Positions 10,422 to 22,479 of a DNA stretch of 64,000 nucleotides are shown in pieces. A model generated the notes under the pieces. It had not been told where the DNA came from, did not search any database, and saw nothing but the letters and a program-made list of their open reading frames with translations. Position 1 is the stretch's first letter. Every line of letters starts with the position of its first letter. The position numbers and the translations under genes are program-made. Source of the stretch: Chrysoperla carnea. Taxonomy: Eukaryota > Arthropoda > Insecta > Neuroptera > Chrysopidae. The DNA lies in assembly GCF_905475395.1 (NCBI RefSeq), contig NC_058341.1, positions 60,271,501-60,335,500 of the forward strand, read 5' to 3'.

Positions 10422-11198
10422 TAAAATCATTGATGTGGGAATTGAGGATAGGAGGATGAAAGTGAAAATCTGTTGGTGCTATGTAATATGTCCATCTTTT
10501 TTCCCATATAATTTTCGTCCCCTAAGAAGTGAAAATTGAAGTGAGCTGATGACTAGATCTCGCCTAAGGTATGGAAAAAAAAATTGAAAAAATCATATTT
10601 TTGTTTTGCTGCTTCATAAATTTGGGTGAAGAAGATACAATTTATGGACATCTGCTAATAATAATGTGAGTAATGTTAAGTTTGGAGTTTATATTGAATA
10701 ATGTAATTGCCTACACATTAAGCAATATATTATGTAATATACAAATACTTACTAGTCCTTGCTAATATTGAAAAGCGAAAATAACTAACTAGACTATCTC
10801 TGTACCAAATTTCATTTAAATCGGATCATTAGTTTAGGCGAGATTGCGTAACTCACAGAAAGACAGACAGACAGAGTTATTTTCGCATTTATAATATTAG
10901 TAAGGACTAATAAGGATTTGTTTATTATATAATATATTGCTTAATGTACTTATAGGTAATTGCATTATTTAATAAAAAGTTCAAACTTAACACTACATTA
11001 TTATTAATAAATGTCCATAAATTGTATCTCCCTAATTTATGAAATGTCAAAACAAAAAATGACCTAATTATCGGCCCACTTCAATCTGTACTTCTTAGGT
11101 GACGTAAATTGTATTGGATAAAGGGTGGACATATAACATATCACGAGCAGATTTTCACTTTCACCCTCGCATCCTCTATCCCCTAATCAATGATTTTA
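10422..11198. repeat. Large fold-back element, arms about 330-380 bp
   Basis: The left arm starts taaaatcattgatgtgggaa and pairs with the right end ...ctaatcaatgatttta. Successive blocks match in mirrored order: gtgaaaatctg/cagattttcac, acaatttatggacat/atgtccataaattgt, attaagcaatatatta/taatatattgcttaat, gcgaaaataac/gttattttcgc. The centre (about 10,790-10,880) holds an unpaired segment ending in agacagacagacagag. The whole 777 bp could fold as one imperfect hairpin. Confidence 0.85.
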
Positions 11199-11464
11199 CC
11201 TACCATTACCGAAAAAGGTTCCCCCACATCACCTTTACATAATGACAACAACATTGGAAGGACTACAGATCACGAACAGAACACGTCTCTCTTTTCGTCC
11301 ACAGTTCGAAGAACATTTTTTTTATGTTGTAACGGTTTTTAATGTAGGTATTATATCACGGAATTGCTCTTTGAAGGATCTCTCTCACGTATTCTATTTC
11401 CCAGGGATCAGTAGTCCCATAGCCCTGCCTTTACCATTTTGGCAAATAATTCTAAAACTCTTAC

Positions 11465-11821
11465 CTGTATACATAACATATGGTTCTCGATCGGCTGGAT
11501 TACGTCGACTAGATACATGTTTTGTTGTATATAAATATAATAAACCGAATGCCAATTGTAAACCGGATGTTAATAAATGTGCTAAGAATCCTGCACCACA
11601 TACAATCCATCCCCAACCCCCTTCTGGATAATAATGTGAACGTATTGCGGCCGTATCAATGTCACGACGTCTTAATGCTGGCACGTTCCTATGCAACGAA
11701 TGTAATTCACGATCACATAACATTGGATATGTTGATTCTTCATCGTCAAGGTTATTTATAGCACCACTACCAGCTCTAGGTTGTGTATTATATATACGAG
11801 GTGGTGCTTGTTGATGTATTT
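11465..11821 (-). CDS. MCT exon 2: cytoplasmic N-terminus and TM1 with the EGGWGW signature
   Basis: A 357-base exon between acceptor TTTTTCCAG and donor GTAAGAG. The G carried from exon 1 completes Glu105, giving EIHQQAPPRIYNTQPRAG, then an acidic patch (LDDEES) and HYYPEGGWGWIVCGAGFLAH. The EGGWGW block (residues 171-176) opening TM1 is the first MCT signature ([DE]G[GS][WF][GA]W). TM1 continues LLTSGLQLAFGLLYLY. The segment after TM1 (TKHVSSRRNPADREPYVMYT) is longer and more charged than in many MCTs. The exon ends in phase 1. Confidence 0.93.
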
Positions 11822-12119
11822 CTGGAAAAATAAATAATGAAAATAAATACAAATACTTTTTATTCTACTCATAGTTTTGTTCAATCTTTATACAGGGTGG
11901 ATCATTTTAATCTATTATGGCTATAATAGCTCGTACTGTAGTTAATCAATCCAAAAATTCCTCAAAGAAAAGTTGCGGAGTTTGATGAGGGTCACTATTT
12001 CCTGACTATTAGAGTGAATCTAGTTCTTCGGGATTGCTTTAATATTCAATTTAGATCTTAAAAGGTAAGAGATGAAATAACACTTTAAATTCAAAAGTTA
12101 ACACTTTAAAGTCAAAGAA

Positions 12120-12600
12120 AAAGAAGGAGGCGTCGGAGATACCGTTGCACCAGGTACCTCTGGACTGAAATCAATTCTGTTCCCAATCAGCGATCCCAAA
12201 ACCCCTTAATAACGAGTTTGGACTGATTATATGAATTTCTCGAAAACTCCAGGAAGCGACGAAGATACCGTTGCACCATGTATCTCTCAGACTAATTTTG
12301 TCACTATATTCGTGTTCAGCGACACTTAAAACCCCCGGGTAACAAGTTTGGAATCATTTTCATCACTATTAACCGAAGTGTGAATTTAATATTAACGGCC
12401 AATTTAAAATGCAATTATAAAATGTATATTAATCATTCTAACTGCATATTTTTAATTTCTTATTAATCCAAGTAGGTCACAAAATTTTTTTGCACCCTAA
12501 CGAATCGAATGCCGAAAACCGCATTCAAATCCTACTAACTGCTAAAATTTTTCGAACTTCGATCATTTTTAGTGCTTCGTTTCTTCGTCTATATATAGAT
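12120..12600 (+). repeat. Dispersed repeat family C, copy 1
   Basis: Includes gacgaagataccgttgcacc, ttttcatcactattaaccga, cgaatcgaatgccgaaaacc and tttttagtgcttcgtttctt. The same order of strings occurs at 25,985-26,380. Copy 1 also carries an internal partial duplication of the ataccgttgcacca segment (12,139 and 12,264). Confidence 0.75.
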
Positions 12601-12779
12601 GCTATTGATGTATACCAAGCGTAAACATCAATTTTATTTTGCATTATCGTAAATAATGTATGCATATAATTTAAATATTTTGATTAATTTATGTATTACT
12701 AATGTTTAGATAAATAAATAGACCTATGCATCTGTTTTATTATTGAATTTTATTTTGCATTTCATTAAAAAACTGGGAA

Positions 12780-13020
12780 ATGTGTAGCCCTGTGAAAATA
12801 GCACCCCAAAATACGAATTTTCATAAACTGCTGATTGGATTCATTTGTCCATCATTTGTCCACCCAAAATTTTCGTTTGCGTCCACCCTCAAATTGGAAG
12901 ATATGACCAAATTAAAAAATTTTACATTAGTACCCCCAGATGCAAATTTTCATAAAATGCAGATGTCATCCGTTTGACAATTATTTGTCCACGTTTGTCC
13001 ACCCAAAATTTTTCAATTTT
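12780..13020 (+). repeat. Diverged tandem repeat family D, copy 1 (about 126-bp unit)
   Basis: Strings of the type aattttcataaa-tgcagatg and ttgtccacccaaaatttt recur at about 126-base spacing. Related, longer arrays lie at 20,750-21,240. The short open frames here come from the repeat and are not genes. Confidence 0.6.
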
Positions 13021-13487
13021 AAGACTTGCTTTTTTAACTGATAAAAAAAAGTATAATCCTATAACCGATAAAAACATAAAGCAGAGTTCACTTTATGATA
13101 GGTTTTTTTTGGCAGTATATCTTTACATACAAGCGGCAAACCCCTTTAAAAATTATATTGACTGACCAATCACTGAAAATATGAATGCGACTCAACATAT
13201 TTGTACTTTTCGTAAACCTTGGATCTAAAGGAATCAATTGGTAAAAAAAACAAATTTGTACGAGTAGACTATTAATTGTTATAAACAAATTAATTTGTTA
13301 ACTAATAAACAGTAATTTGTTAACTAAAAACCTATATTCGAAAATAATTTCTAAGATGAAAACGGGTAAAATAAAACACTTTTTACTCTTGTAATTTTTT
13401 CGTGTTTCAGTGATTGGTCAGTCATTTTCATTTCTACGCACTTTTTCAAGGGTTTCCCGTTTACCTATCAGTTAGGTATATTAAACG

Positions 13488-13745
13488 GAATGTTCGATTT
13501 ACATTTAGGCATGTAAGTAAGAGGTATAATAGGTGTTATATGAAATTGCAAAAGTGACTTGTATTATGTTGTAGTTCATCTATTCAACTAAGAAACTCCC
13601 ACTCTCCAAGCGTCTTACAACTATCTCAACGCATATCGAAGCTTCAAAACATGTATATAATACTTTCCACTTAGATGCATTGCTTAACGCATGTATTCTG
13701 TCATACTCGTGATATTTATATGCCTAGATGTAAATCGAACATTCT
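13488..13745. mobile_element. MITE with terminal inverted repeats (GAATGTTCGATTTACAT type)
   Basis: The left end gaatgttcgatttacattta is the inverse of the right end (tagatgtaaatcgaacattc). A half copy of the right arm, inverted, occurs at about 60,118-60,225 with the same inner strings (gcgttaagcaatgcatctaa). There is no coding frame. The target duplication is unclear. Confidence 0.75.
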
Positions 13746-14129
13746 GTATACTTTTTTAGTTGTTAACCGCTGCGTATTGTTGGCGTCATCGAGTTTAAAA
13801 TAGCTAGAATAATAACTCTTAGAAGCCATCCATAAAGTACGTTACACAAATTTTATGATTTTTATAAAAGTTTCATATTATTAAATATATAATTAAATAA
13901 AAATTAAATATAAAATAATTAAATTAAATATAAAAGGAATAAGTACTTATTATAAAAGATGTAAATATTAAATACTTTTAATATAATTAAAAATGATTTA
14001 TCAATGTTGGTGAATATTTTTATTGTTATTTCTATATATAGTGTGATCGTTTCAAAAGTATCCACCCGTAATAATTTTTGACCTGATGTGATTATTGATT
14101 TGAGTGAAAACACATCGATTTAGATATCG

Positions 14130-15080
14130 AGGGGGAAGTTCAAAACTAAAACCTAGAGAATTTTAAGTATCATCCCTTCGCTCCTAGCCACCCCAACTTT
14201 GAAATTTCAAATGACACCTTCTACTTTATTATGACGTATAATAAAATTGATATATTACTCTTGTCATTGATATATTATTCTTGGAATCATACGGTAATGA
14301 GGAACAGGCTTAGGTATTTATTGGATTTAATATAATATTTAGAAGGATGTAGTTTGGTAAGGGTGAGGTTAAGCAAAGATTACCAAGTTACAAAAGTTAC
14401 TTAAAAAAGACATTTTAAATAATATTTGATCAATTTTGGGTAGGGTTGATTTGACCACTTTTGACGATTTCATCCCCTCCAGCTCCACGGATCCAAGGTT
14501 AGAGGTCACAGAGAGTAGTTACATCAAACCTAGGACCTTGTTGATATAAACCCTGATACGAAGTTTCACAGCTGTCCCCTCAGCCTCCCTAGAAAATCCC
14601 ATTTTCCAGTATTTGGAAATGTTTTCCCCATGGTGTAGGCCTTCTCGAATTTTTCCGGATATGTGGCTTATACCAATCCTAGGAACACCTTAAGGTCTAG
14701 CCTTGTGCCAAGTTTAATCGAAATCGTTAGAGCCGTTTTTGAGAAAACCCCAAAAATCCAGTTTTGGCCTAGAAGGAAGTACCCTTGAAAAAAGGCCTAG
14801 GGAAAAAATGAAAAAATCGTCTGGAATTATGACCAAACTGAACCTATGTACCGAGTTTGAGAATAATCGGTTGAAAATTGAAGGCTCCAACTTGGTAACA
14901 GACATACCGACATACCGACGGACGCAACATTTTTTAAAAACCACTTTTTTGGGATCAGTGACCCTCAAAACGTGTATTTCCGTTGAAACCCCGATACCGA
15001 TTTTTTTTTCGATCGCAATACTTTATTATATTTATAATATAATAAAGTATTATATTTATAATATTATAATAAAGTAAAAA
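14130..15080 (+). repeat. LINE-like 3' remnant ending in a TA-rich microsatellite
   Basis: Unique-looking text such as atcccttcgctcctagccac, the pyrimidine-rich block around 14,470-14,600, and acagacataccgacatacc near 14,900 lead to a terminal ctttattatatttataatat repeat at about 15,020-15,075. A short piece resembling its start recurs near 37,150-37,200. The long open frame at 14739-15077 lies within this repeat and shows no recognisable domain. Confidence 0.5.
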
Positions 15081-15629
15081 GGTGATTAATTGATAAATAA
15101 AATTTAAAATTTTTGGTATCATTTTCATTTCCACTCTTTATCAACAAAAGTGCACGTGTTTTACCATTATTGCACGTGTGGGTATAATTGATTGAGTGGA
15201 TATCGGATTTTCATTTTTATGCACAGTTAGATAAGTAAATATTAATTATTTTTAATATAATTAAAAATGAATTATCAATATTGGTGAATAACTTTATTTT
15301 TATTTCGATAACAGGGTGTCTTAAGGTGACCGCCCATTAGAAGTTTCTGGAGAACCAAACAGAATAGAAATTTGAAAATTGATATTCCACCGTAACTGTT
15401 TGGGATATATCCGCCTAAAATATTTTCAATTTTGTGACACTTCCGGCTGTACCGAAAGTTGACCCTAAAATCATTATTTCAAATGAAATGCCCTATTTAT
15501 TTTTAAATAACTCGCTTAAGTCAATAATTTTTAGTATATTTTGTAATAAAGTGACCCCCCTTAATCTTTAAGGTTTTCGAGATAAACGATATTTATTAGA
15601 AATTTTGATGCAAATAGATGTGGGGAAAA

Positions 15630-15790
15630 AGACTTTCATACTAAATTAGGTAGAACGTTCATACCCAGCTTATTAAAGAGCTAAAAGGTGCTACCGCACT
15701 TGCGATAAACTACTAAGTTGGTGGTACGAAAAACCACCGAAACCGTGGTGCCAAAAACCATGTGCAAAAAACCACTAAGTTCCTCTTTGT
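15630..15790. other. Short internal repeats around 'aaaaaccac'
   Basis: Variants of ggtggtacgaaaaaccaccg and aaaaaccactaagtt repeat several times here, in both orientations. No family recognised. Confidence 0.35.
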
Positions 15791-15970
15791 AGTATCTGAA
15801 ATATCACTTTCATTCAACAAGTGTTGTAATTGTGCAAAAAAAAATTTTTTTTAAATGGGAACACCAATTTATTATTTAATAGTTTTGATAATATTATCTG
15901 AATAGATGATTTTGTAATACCCATACCTTGTTCTGCAGCTCTAATGGAAGGATTAGGCTGGGTTTCAAAA

Positions 15971-16145
15971 TATGCCAAAATGGACGGACGGAAAACCGGA
16001 ATTGGACTAATTAGATGATTCTATGAACACCTATACCAAATATTTTTTTCGTAGCATCAATATTTTTAAGCGTTACAAACTTGAGATTAAACTTAACATA
16101 ATATGTATACTATGTATATTTCATATATACATGGTATAAAAATTG
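15971..16145 (-). repeat. Repeat family B fragment (minus orientation)
   Basis: Reading the minus strand gives taccatgtatatatgaa, then aacgcttaaaaatattgatg and a cggttttccgtccgtcc segment. This is the left half of family B, which is complete at 46,112-46,643. Confidence 0.7.
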
Positions 16146-16761
16146 AAAAGTGTGCATACCTTTTAGCTGCGTAAAACAATCTCTTCAAGTATTATGAAAG
16201 GGAGATAAATGCGATCAAGAGAGGTGGGGGCTATACAGTGGTGGTTTTTACTTTTATGCCCAGTGAAGCGGTCGGGTATCAAGCTAGTATTTCTATAAAT
16301 AACGCAGTGTCTTCATCTTAAATGTGACACACTGTATATTATTATGCTAAAACTTTCATGATTATAGGAATTAGCTAATAGTGTCGCACTGTGATCATTT
16401 ATCAAGGAATATTTCTGTTAATCAGAAAGTTGTTAGCCTGATTTAAAGATTATATCTACGATGACTTGTTATTTCTTACGAAAAGTAATAAGTTAGTTTT
16501 GAAATGTCAAACCACCCAAGCGTATTTACATTCGTAATGATGTTGGAACAACAGCAACATATTTAAGAATAAAGAAGATGAATTCATTTATTTATAACAA
16601 AACTTGTGTACAGGAAACATAAATTCATAAAAATATTACTATTATACGTAGGTTTGCATTTAATTTTTATTCTCATTTTGTAGAAAAATGTTAGATTAGA
16701 AGTACTTGCAATCGAGTGCGGAAGAAACTTTTAACAAAAATTGATTTTTTACGTAGAATTA

Positions 16762-16878
16762 GCCTTTTTCCTCTGAAGATTAAAAAAAGATCCTCTAGAT
16801 GGCAGGATATATTTGTACCCCCCCCTAGTGTTGTCATCTAGCGGATCTATTTTCAATCTTCTGAGTAAAAAGGCCAAT
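16762..16878. repeat. Palindromic module P, copy 1
   Basis: cctttttcctctgaagatta and gatc-ctagatggca at the left are mirrored at the right (tgtcatctagcggatc ... aaaaaggcc). The module is its own inverted repeat. A C-run plus ctagtgttgtcatct sits in the centre. Confidence 0.75.
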
Positions 16879-16992
16879 TAAAGCACTATATTTTTTAAAT
16901 AATACTAATAAAAATTTTTAACTACATAAGACAAATTATAAACATTACCATATTATCATTAAATCCGGACATACAATAATTAATAATTCCAG

Positions 16993-17103
16993 GCCTTTTT
17001 CCTCTGAAAAAAAGATCCGCTAGATGGCAACACTAGGGGGGGTACAAATATATTCCGCCATCTGGAGCACCTTTTTTTAATCTTCAGAGGAAAAAGGCTA
17101 ATT
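16993..17103. repeat. Palindromic module P, copy 2, inverted relative to copy 1
   Basis: ggcctttttcctctgaaaaa ... aatcttcagaggaaaaaggc. The middle (gatccgctagatggcaacac, then a G-run) is the reverse complement of the middle of copy 1, so copies 1 and 2 together form a larger inverted pair about 340 bp across. Confidence 0.75.
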
Positions 17104-17369
17104 CGAAAATGCAAAGAAAGTTCTGTCCATCAAACACTGTAGTATATATCCGATTTTGATGTATATAACTCTGATTTAGATTGAAATTTGTATACAGCTT
17201 CGTATCCTGATCCAGATGTATTAAAAATATGAAATTTTATATTTGAAACATACAGGACATGTCACATTTGCGAGTTACAATAATTCGACTATTTTTTTCT
17301 TTAAATTCTGAACTATTTTCTTAAAATCCCTATTTTATACTAGCTATATTTGCCTCTATACATAATTTA

Positions 17370-17865
17370 ACGGATTATTTAAATCATTTAAACCTATCCG
17401 AAGCAATTTTCATCCCTATAAATGTTTGTTTGTTTGTTACACTTTCACGCAAAAACTACCGAATGGATTTGAATGAAACTGTAGAAAAATACAGATCATA
17501 CATCAGAATAACACATGAGCTATAATTTATAAAGATATATTTAAAAAAAAATTAAATTTAATCTGACATTTTACTGCTTTATCTATGATCATCATTTTGA
17601 ACTATAAATTAAAGATTTCTGTAAAAATTTAAAATAATAAAGGAATTTAAATAAATTCATTGCCCTCTTTTCTGGTATACTCAATGAATTACGACTATTT
17701 TACACTTAAAAAAAATTCAAAACTTTGCGAATAATTTAGCTGTGTAAAACAATGCCTTCGAGTGTTATGGAAGGGGATAAGTGAGATCAAGAGAGCTGGA
17801 GGCTATAAAGCGGTGGGTTTTTTTTAAGCCCGGTGAAGCGGGCGGGCTACAAGCTAGTAACTCTA
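17370..17865 (+). repeat. Dispersed repeat ending in gaagcgggcgggctacaagctagt
   Basis: Begins with text typical of insect repeats (cacgcaaaaactaccgaatg near 17,450) and ends gcccggtgaagcgggcgggc then tacaagctagta. The same end occurs at 16,255-16,290. The preceding gttatggaaggggataagtg recurs at 16,192 and 48,788. Confidence 0.6.
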
Positions 17866-17867
17866 TA

Positions 17868-18060
17868 AAATGAAGTTCAAAAGCTAAAACCCCAAAGAGA
17901 AGAAAATCACGCTCTCAAAAGTATGAAACCATGAAAATAGTTTCATCTGAAATTGTTATGATATGTAAAATCATCATTACAATCGGAGACCTACTTTCTG
18001 TCCTGTGGAAAACTGTTTAATCTTAGAGCTCCCCGACTGCAAGCACGCATCAAGCCCTCA
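17868..18060 (+). repeat. Half copy of fold-back family Q
   Basis: aaaagtatgaaaccatgaaa then tttcatctgaaattgttatg and taaaatcatcattacaatcg correspond to one arm of the full palindrome at 28,976-29,253. Confidence 0.65.
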
Positions 18061-18515
18061 AAAAAGATGATGGGCACCTCCCTCATGATCGATATAGGAT
18101 ACAAAATATGTGACACCCTGACGAAGATTTTCTACAGTGTATTTGTAAATTAAACCTGTAAAATGTTAGCTTGTTCGCTCGCAAACTGTTACATATCACA
18201 GTATCATATTTAGACTCTAAATTACTGAACCAACTTTGATGAAATTTTTGCAACTTCAAATTAAATTAAACGCCAGTATATACATATTTTACATTAAATC
18301 ATTTTATTTAGATTCTTTACTCAATTAACAAATTCAAGCTTTCATTTTTTTTTTCGAAAGCTTTGATAATATCATCGATTTCCAGATGTTTAGGAAAGCA
18401 AGCCTGAATAATCTTTCTTGTACCATTGAGCCACTCAACCAAGATTTTACCCCGTGAAGTGTAGAAAAAGATCTCTCTGCGGTAGCTATGCTGGTCCGAA
18501 GAGTTACGCTACAAG

Positions 18516-18996
18516 TCTTGGTCTTACCGACTGACTCTGGTGTTTCGGAATCATTTTCACATTCTGTTTTCCATATTTCCCAAGGTCGGTATTAATTTAT
18601 AACAGTTTATTCATTATCATTAATGAATCGCCGGTACCAATTTTTTCACTGCCTGGATATCGATATTTAAGTACTTGACACGAACATTTGGTTTATTGAT
18701 AACGGAATCTAATATAGAAATAGAAAGTATACTCTTCTACCGATTTCGCTAGGATCTCTTGGTCTTACCGACTGACTCTGGTGTGGCGGAATCATTTTCA
18801 CATTCTGTTTTCCATATTTCCCAAGGTCGGTATTAATTTGTAACAGTTGATTCATTATCATTAATGAATCGCCGGTACCAATTTTTTCACTGCCTGGATA
18901 TCGATATTTAAGTACTTGACACGAACATTTGGTTTATTGATAACGGAATCTAATATAGAAATAGAAAGTATACTCTTCTACCGATTTCGCTAGGAT
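18516..18996 (+). repeat. Recent tandem duplication, 2 x 241 bp
   Basis: The block starting tcttggtcttaccgactgac at 18516 repeats from 18757 with only a few differences (gtttcgg/gtggcgg; ttataacagtttatt/ttgtaacagttgatt). Both copies end ctaccgatttcgctaggat. The near-identity argues for a young duplication or for an assembly effect. Confidence 0.93.
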
Positions 18997-19134
18997 TTTT
19001 TTTTCGATTTTTGGAATCTACATGCTTTGTAACGAATTTTTAAACAAACAAAAAATGTTTCCCCCAAAAATTATAAGTTGGGGACTTAGCATAAAATTAG
19101 GAACAATAGACTTACTATTTAAAGCGATTCATTG

Positions 19135-19330
19135 TTATACCATGTATATATGCAACATATATCAAGGTATACTAAGCTTAGTCACAACTTTGTAACGCTT
19201 AAAAATATTGATGTTACGAACAAAATTTTGTTATAGGTGTTCAATAAATCACCTAATTAGTCCATTTCCGGTTGTCTGCCTGTCCGTCTGTGTACATGAT
19301 AACTCAAAACGAAAAAAAATTTCTCATTAC
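19135..19330 (+). repeat. Repeat family B fragment, plus orientation
   Basis: ataccatgtatatatgcaac, then cgcttaaaaatattgatgtt and tagtccatttccggttgtct. This is the left end of family B, truncated at the right. Confidence 0.75.
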
Positions 19331-19740
19331 GTTCTAAAATTTTTAGGGATAACGGATTTGGATAAGGGCTCTTATCTATAAATGATTCGCAATGGGGAAA
19401 ACCATGATCATCTCGGTTGTTGGTAGATTAGAATAGTCGAAATCAAACCTTATGGAAATAGGTTCCCGGTTAAAATACCTTCGACTCTTGTGGAATCATT
19501 TGCAGGAGTTTTACTTTAAATATATGTGACGTCTTTATATACCAACCATTTAATCAGAGTGGTTCAAGTATATGCAATTGTCAGGAAAGCGTGATACTGC
19601 TTTTTAAACATTTAAACATAAGAGATTAGTGGAGATAAAACCGAAGAAACGTTGACTAAGCTAAATGCACTTTGAGTGGCTTTCTCGAGATCTCTTCGCG
19701 TTTTGTCGTTGAACGACGCGATGTGGAAATATATGATAAC

Positions 19741-19855
19741 TTTTTATACCATGTATATATGAAATATATCAAGGTATACTAAGTTTAGCCCCAAGTTTGT
19801 AACGCTTAAAAATATTGATACTACCAAGAAAATTTTGGTATAGGTGTAAGAATTT
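19741..19855 (+). repeat. Repeat family B fragment, short
   Basis: taccatgtatatatgaaata through cgcttaaaaatattgatac and ttttggtataggtgt. Only the first about 115 bases of the family remain. Confidence 0.75.
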
Positions 19856-20496
19856 ACTTATAAGTTTTACATAGTGTTTCATATCGCGTGACGTAGTACC
19901 TTCAAAGTACATGTCATTGGTGTTCGCTGTCACGTGACCGGCTGTATAATTTTAAACAATTTATTTTTTTTTAAATCCTTTAATTAATAATCCCTATATT
20001 TTATAAAAATTAATTTGTTGTTTTTTTATCCACATATCATAATTAATTATTTGAAACTTTTATCCAATCGATTTATTCTTAGTGGAAAAATAGCCCTTAC
20101 TGCCGATTTTATGAAAGTTTTTATGTAGCTAAATTTTTATAAAACACCGCTTAATTTTCTCAAGTTTCAAATGATCCCTTCAGTCTGAGAATGAATAAAC
20201 GCCATGCGCAGATGCAGCGCTGGGAGGTTATCGAAAAACATACATAGTGAAATTATACATAAAATAAACAAACCATTTCTTCCAATTAAAAACATTTAAC
20301 CTTTCGCTTGGATGAAAAAAAAGTACCAAAATCATCAGTGGAATTTTCTGAACATGATAAACCCAAAAAAAAAATCGGAAACCTATAAAAATTAATACTT
20401 GACGAAAGTTAAATGAGTGGCGGTGGGACTAATAAGAAAAGCCAATCTTATTAACTTGTTTAGCGTATACTGACTCTATGTGAAGAGTGAAGCCAG

Positions 20497-20518
20497 TGCG
20501 ATGCGATGCGATGCGATG
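20497..20518 (+). repeat. (GATGC)n microsatellite
   Basis: Four consecutive copies of the gatgc/gcgat pentamer. Confidence 0.85.
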
Positions 20519-20749
20519 TAAATAACAGGACTTCTCTTGAATTTACAAATAACTTTAGGTAGATTTTTAATAAATATGTTGTTCTCATAGTTCGTTTGAC
20601 ATCGTTTTAAAACATATTTACATTCTTTTAAAGTAAAATTACTTACATGTGAATAAAGGGTGTTTTGATTGACAACAAATGGGTTTGCTTTTTTGTATCA
20701 ATCATAAAACACATACAAAACCACATATTCAAAGAAACAAAATTTTACA

Positions 20750-21260
20750 CAAAATTTTGCCCACCCAAAAGTTTCGTTTGTCCATCCTTTAATTGAAAGT
20801 TATAACACAATTAAAAATTTTTACATCAACACCCCCAGATGAGAATTTCCGTAAATGCAGATGTTATTCGTTTGAAAACGATCTATTAGAAAATTATTTG
20901 TCCGTGTTTGTCCAACCAAAATTTTTATTTGTCCACTTTTCAATTTTAAGTTATCAGGAAATTCAAATTTACTTCAGCACCCTCAAATGCGAATTTTCAC
21001 AAATTGAAAATGCCATTCGTTAGGCAACGGTTTGTACACGTTTTCCACCCAAAATTTTTTTTCGCTAACCCTTCAATCTTAAATTCGAGGACATTAAAAT
21101 TCCACATCGGCACGCCCAAATTCGAAAGATTACAAAATATAGATGTCATTCGTTTGGCAACGGTTTGTTTTGGCAAATTTTTAATTGTGTCATTAATTTC
21201 AATTTGAGGGTGGACAAACGAAAAATTTGGGTGGACAAATGATGGAAAAACGAACGGGTC
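20750..21260 (+). repeat. Diverged tandem array family D, copy 2 (three units plus an inverted piece)
   Basis: Marker strings gcagatgttattcgtttg (about 20,859), aaaatgccattcgttagg (21,007) and atagatgtcattcgtttgg (21,141) recur at 130-150-base spacing, each followed by a ttgtccacccaaaattt-type block. At 21,205-21,245 the block appears reverse-complemented (gggtggacaaacgaaaaatt). No credible gene. Confidence 0.65.
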
Positions 21261-22170
21261 AAAATTTTATCTAAATTTCAAGCAGCTTTATCTCAGCGAA
21301 AAATCATCGAATTTGGACCCGAATTAGCTCTTAAAAATTTTTATCCCCTCTAGCCGCTTCGAGGGTTGAAAAAGTAATAAAAGTTATCTCTAAATTTTAT
21401 GCCAAGTTTAGAAGCGTACCAAAATTTTAAAAATTATTGTATTGTTTATTTCTCTTGAAAATGAGCTATAAAAAATTCCCATACGATCTTGAGCTTTTTG
21501 TACTAAAATATTCGCTTTCCAAGCAAAATTGACCATTCTTAATTTAAAATTCTGTACCTACCTTCTGAATTAATCGTCACATTGAAATTTTTCTCATATC
21601 GTACAAAAACTTAAACTGCTTTCTTTTCAGCCCTGGCATATTGTTTTGTAAAAATTGTTATCACTCTCCAACTTTTCGTTTTTATGGTATGACAAGAAAC
21701 AGAATTTTTCCATATTTTAGGCGTTTTTTCACCTGGTCACCATTTTATAAAAAAGGCTTTATCGAAAATCTTATCATGCTCATTGGAAAACTTGTACTTT
21801 TTAGTTTTGGAATCTATTGCTCAACAATTTTTATCACCCTCTGCTGCTTTGTACTGAGGGTTAAACCTGGTTTAACTAGAAAGAAAAAGTTTTCAAATGA
21901 ACTATTTTGGGTTCCAATTTGATCATTTTTTGCAGAGATACAACTGTTTGAAATGTGGATAAAATTTTGTTTAAAATTTTAAATATTTAGTTGTGTATAC
22001 ACTACCTAAAAAAATTCAATTTTGCTCTTAAACTTCATCTCTGCTTAAAATAGAATCTGTATCAACTACAGGTTATTTATAACCATAAACTTTTGAGTTT
22101 TCGAATTACTTCAAAAGGTTGTACTACCTTCTACTACTTGCTAACGTCATATCGAATAAAACAAGCTATT

Positions 22171-22392
22171 TAAAAAATCGAAAAACCCGACTGAGTTAAA
22201 TATAAACTGAAAAGAAAAAAACAAACCCAGCAGTTTACATAGCGACTTTAACAGTCGAGACCCATTTATGGAATATTTGAGCCAGTGTAGATTTTAATGG
22301 GACCCAACTGTTAAACCCGACCATATAAACTGTTGTACTTGTTTTTTTATTTTCAGTTTATATTTAATTCAGTTGGGTTTTTGATTTTTCAA
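22171..22392. repeat. Fold-back repeat family R
   Basis: The left arm (ctatttaaaaaatcgaaaaa, ccgactgagttaaatataaa, ctgaaaagaaaaaaacaa) mirrors the right arm (ttgtttttttattttcagtt, tatatttaattcagttgggt). The loop holds about 65 bases. A related arm occurs near 32,230-32,420. Confidence 0.75.
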
Positions 22393-22479
22393 AAATAATT
22401 TTTTTAATTTTACTCTTTTGAGTTAAGATTTTCAAATACCTATTCAACGATATCTCATTTACCATAGTTTGCCGACTTT

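Larger units (their letters stand above)
8224..11464 (-). other. MCT intron 2 (3.2 kb)
   Basis: Donor GTAAGAG, acceptor GTTTCAG. It hosts a tandem duplication (9136-9378), a hAT MITE (9614-10139) and a 777-bp fold-back (10422-11198). A weak hairpin lies at 8600-8705 (ggctgaagaagt with acttcttcgacc). The rest is AT-rich and unassigned. Confidence 0.85.

Noticed and set aside
11242-11631. Plus-strand frames over MCT exon 2
   Set aside because: They are antisense shadows of the real minus-strand exon.
14739-15077. 112-codon open frame as a gene
   Set aside because: Lies in repeat sequence, overlaps a minus-strand frame, and ends in microsatellite-coded YIYNI repeats.
20497-20518. Short direct repeats as a CRISPR-like array
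   Set aside because: Simple pentamer microsatellite without spacers; the DNA is eukaryotic.
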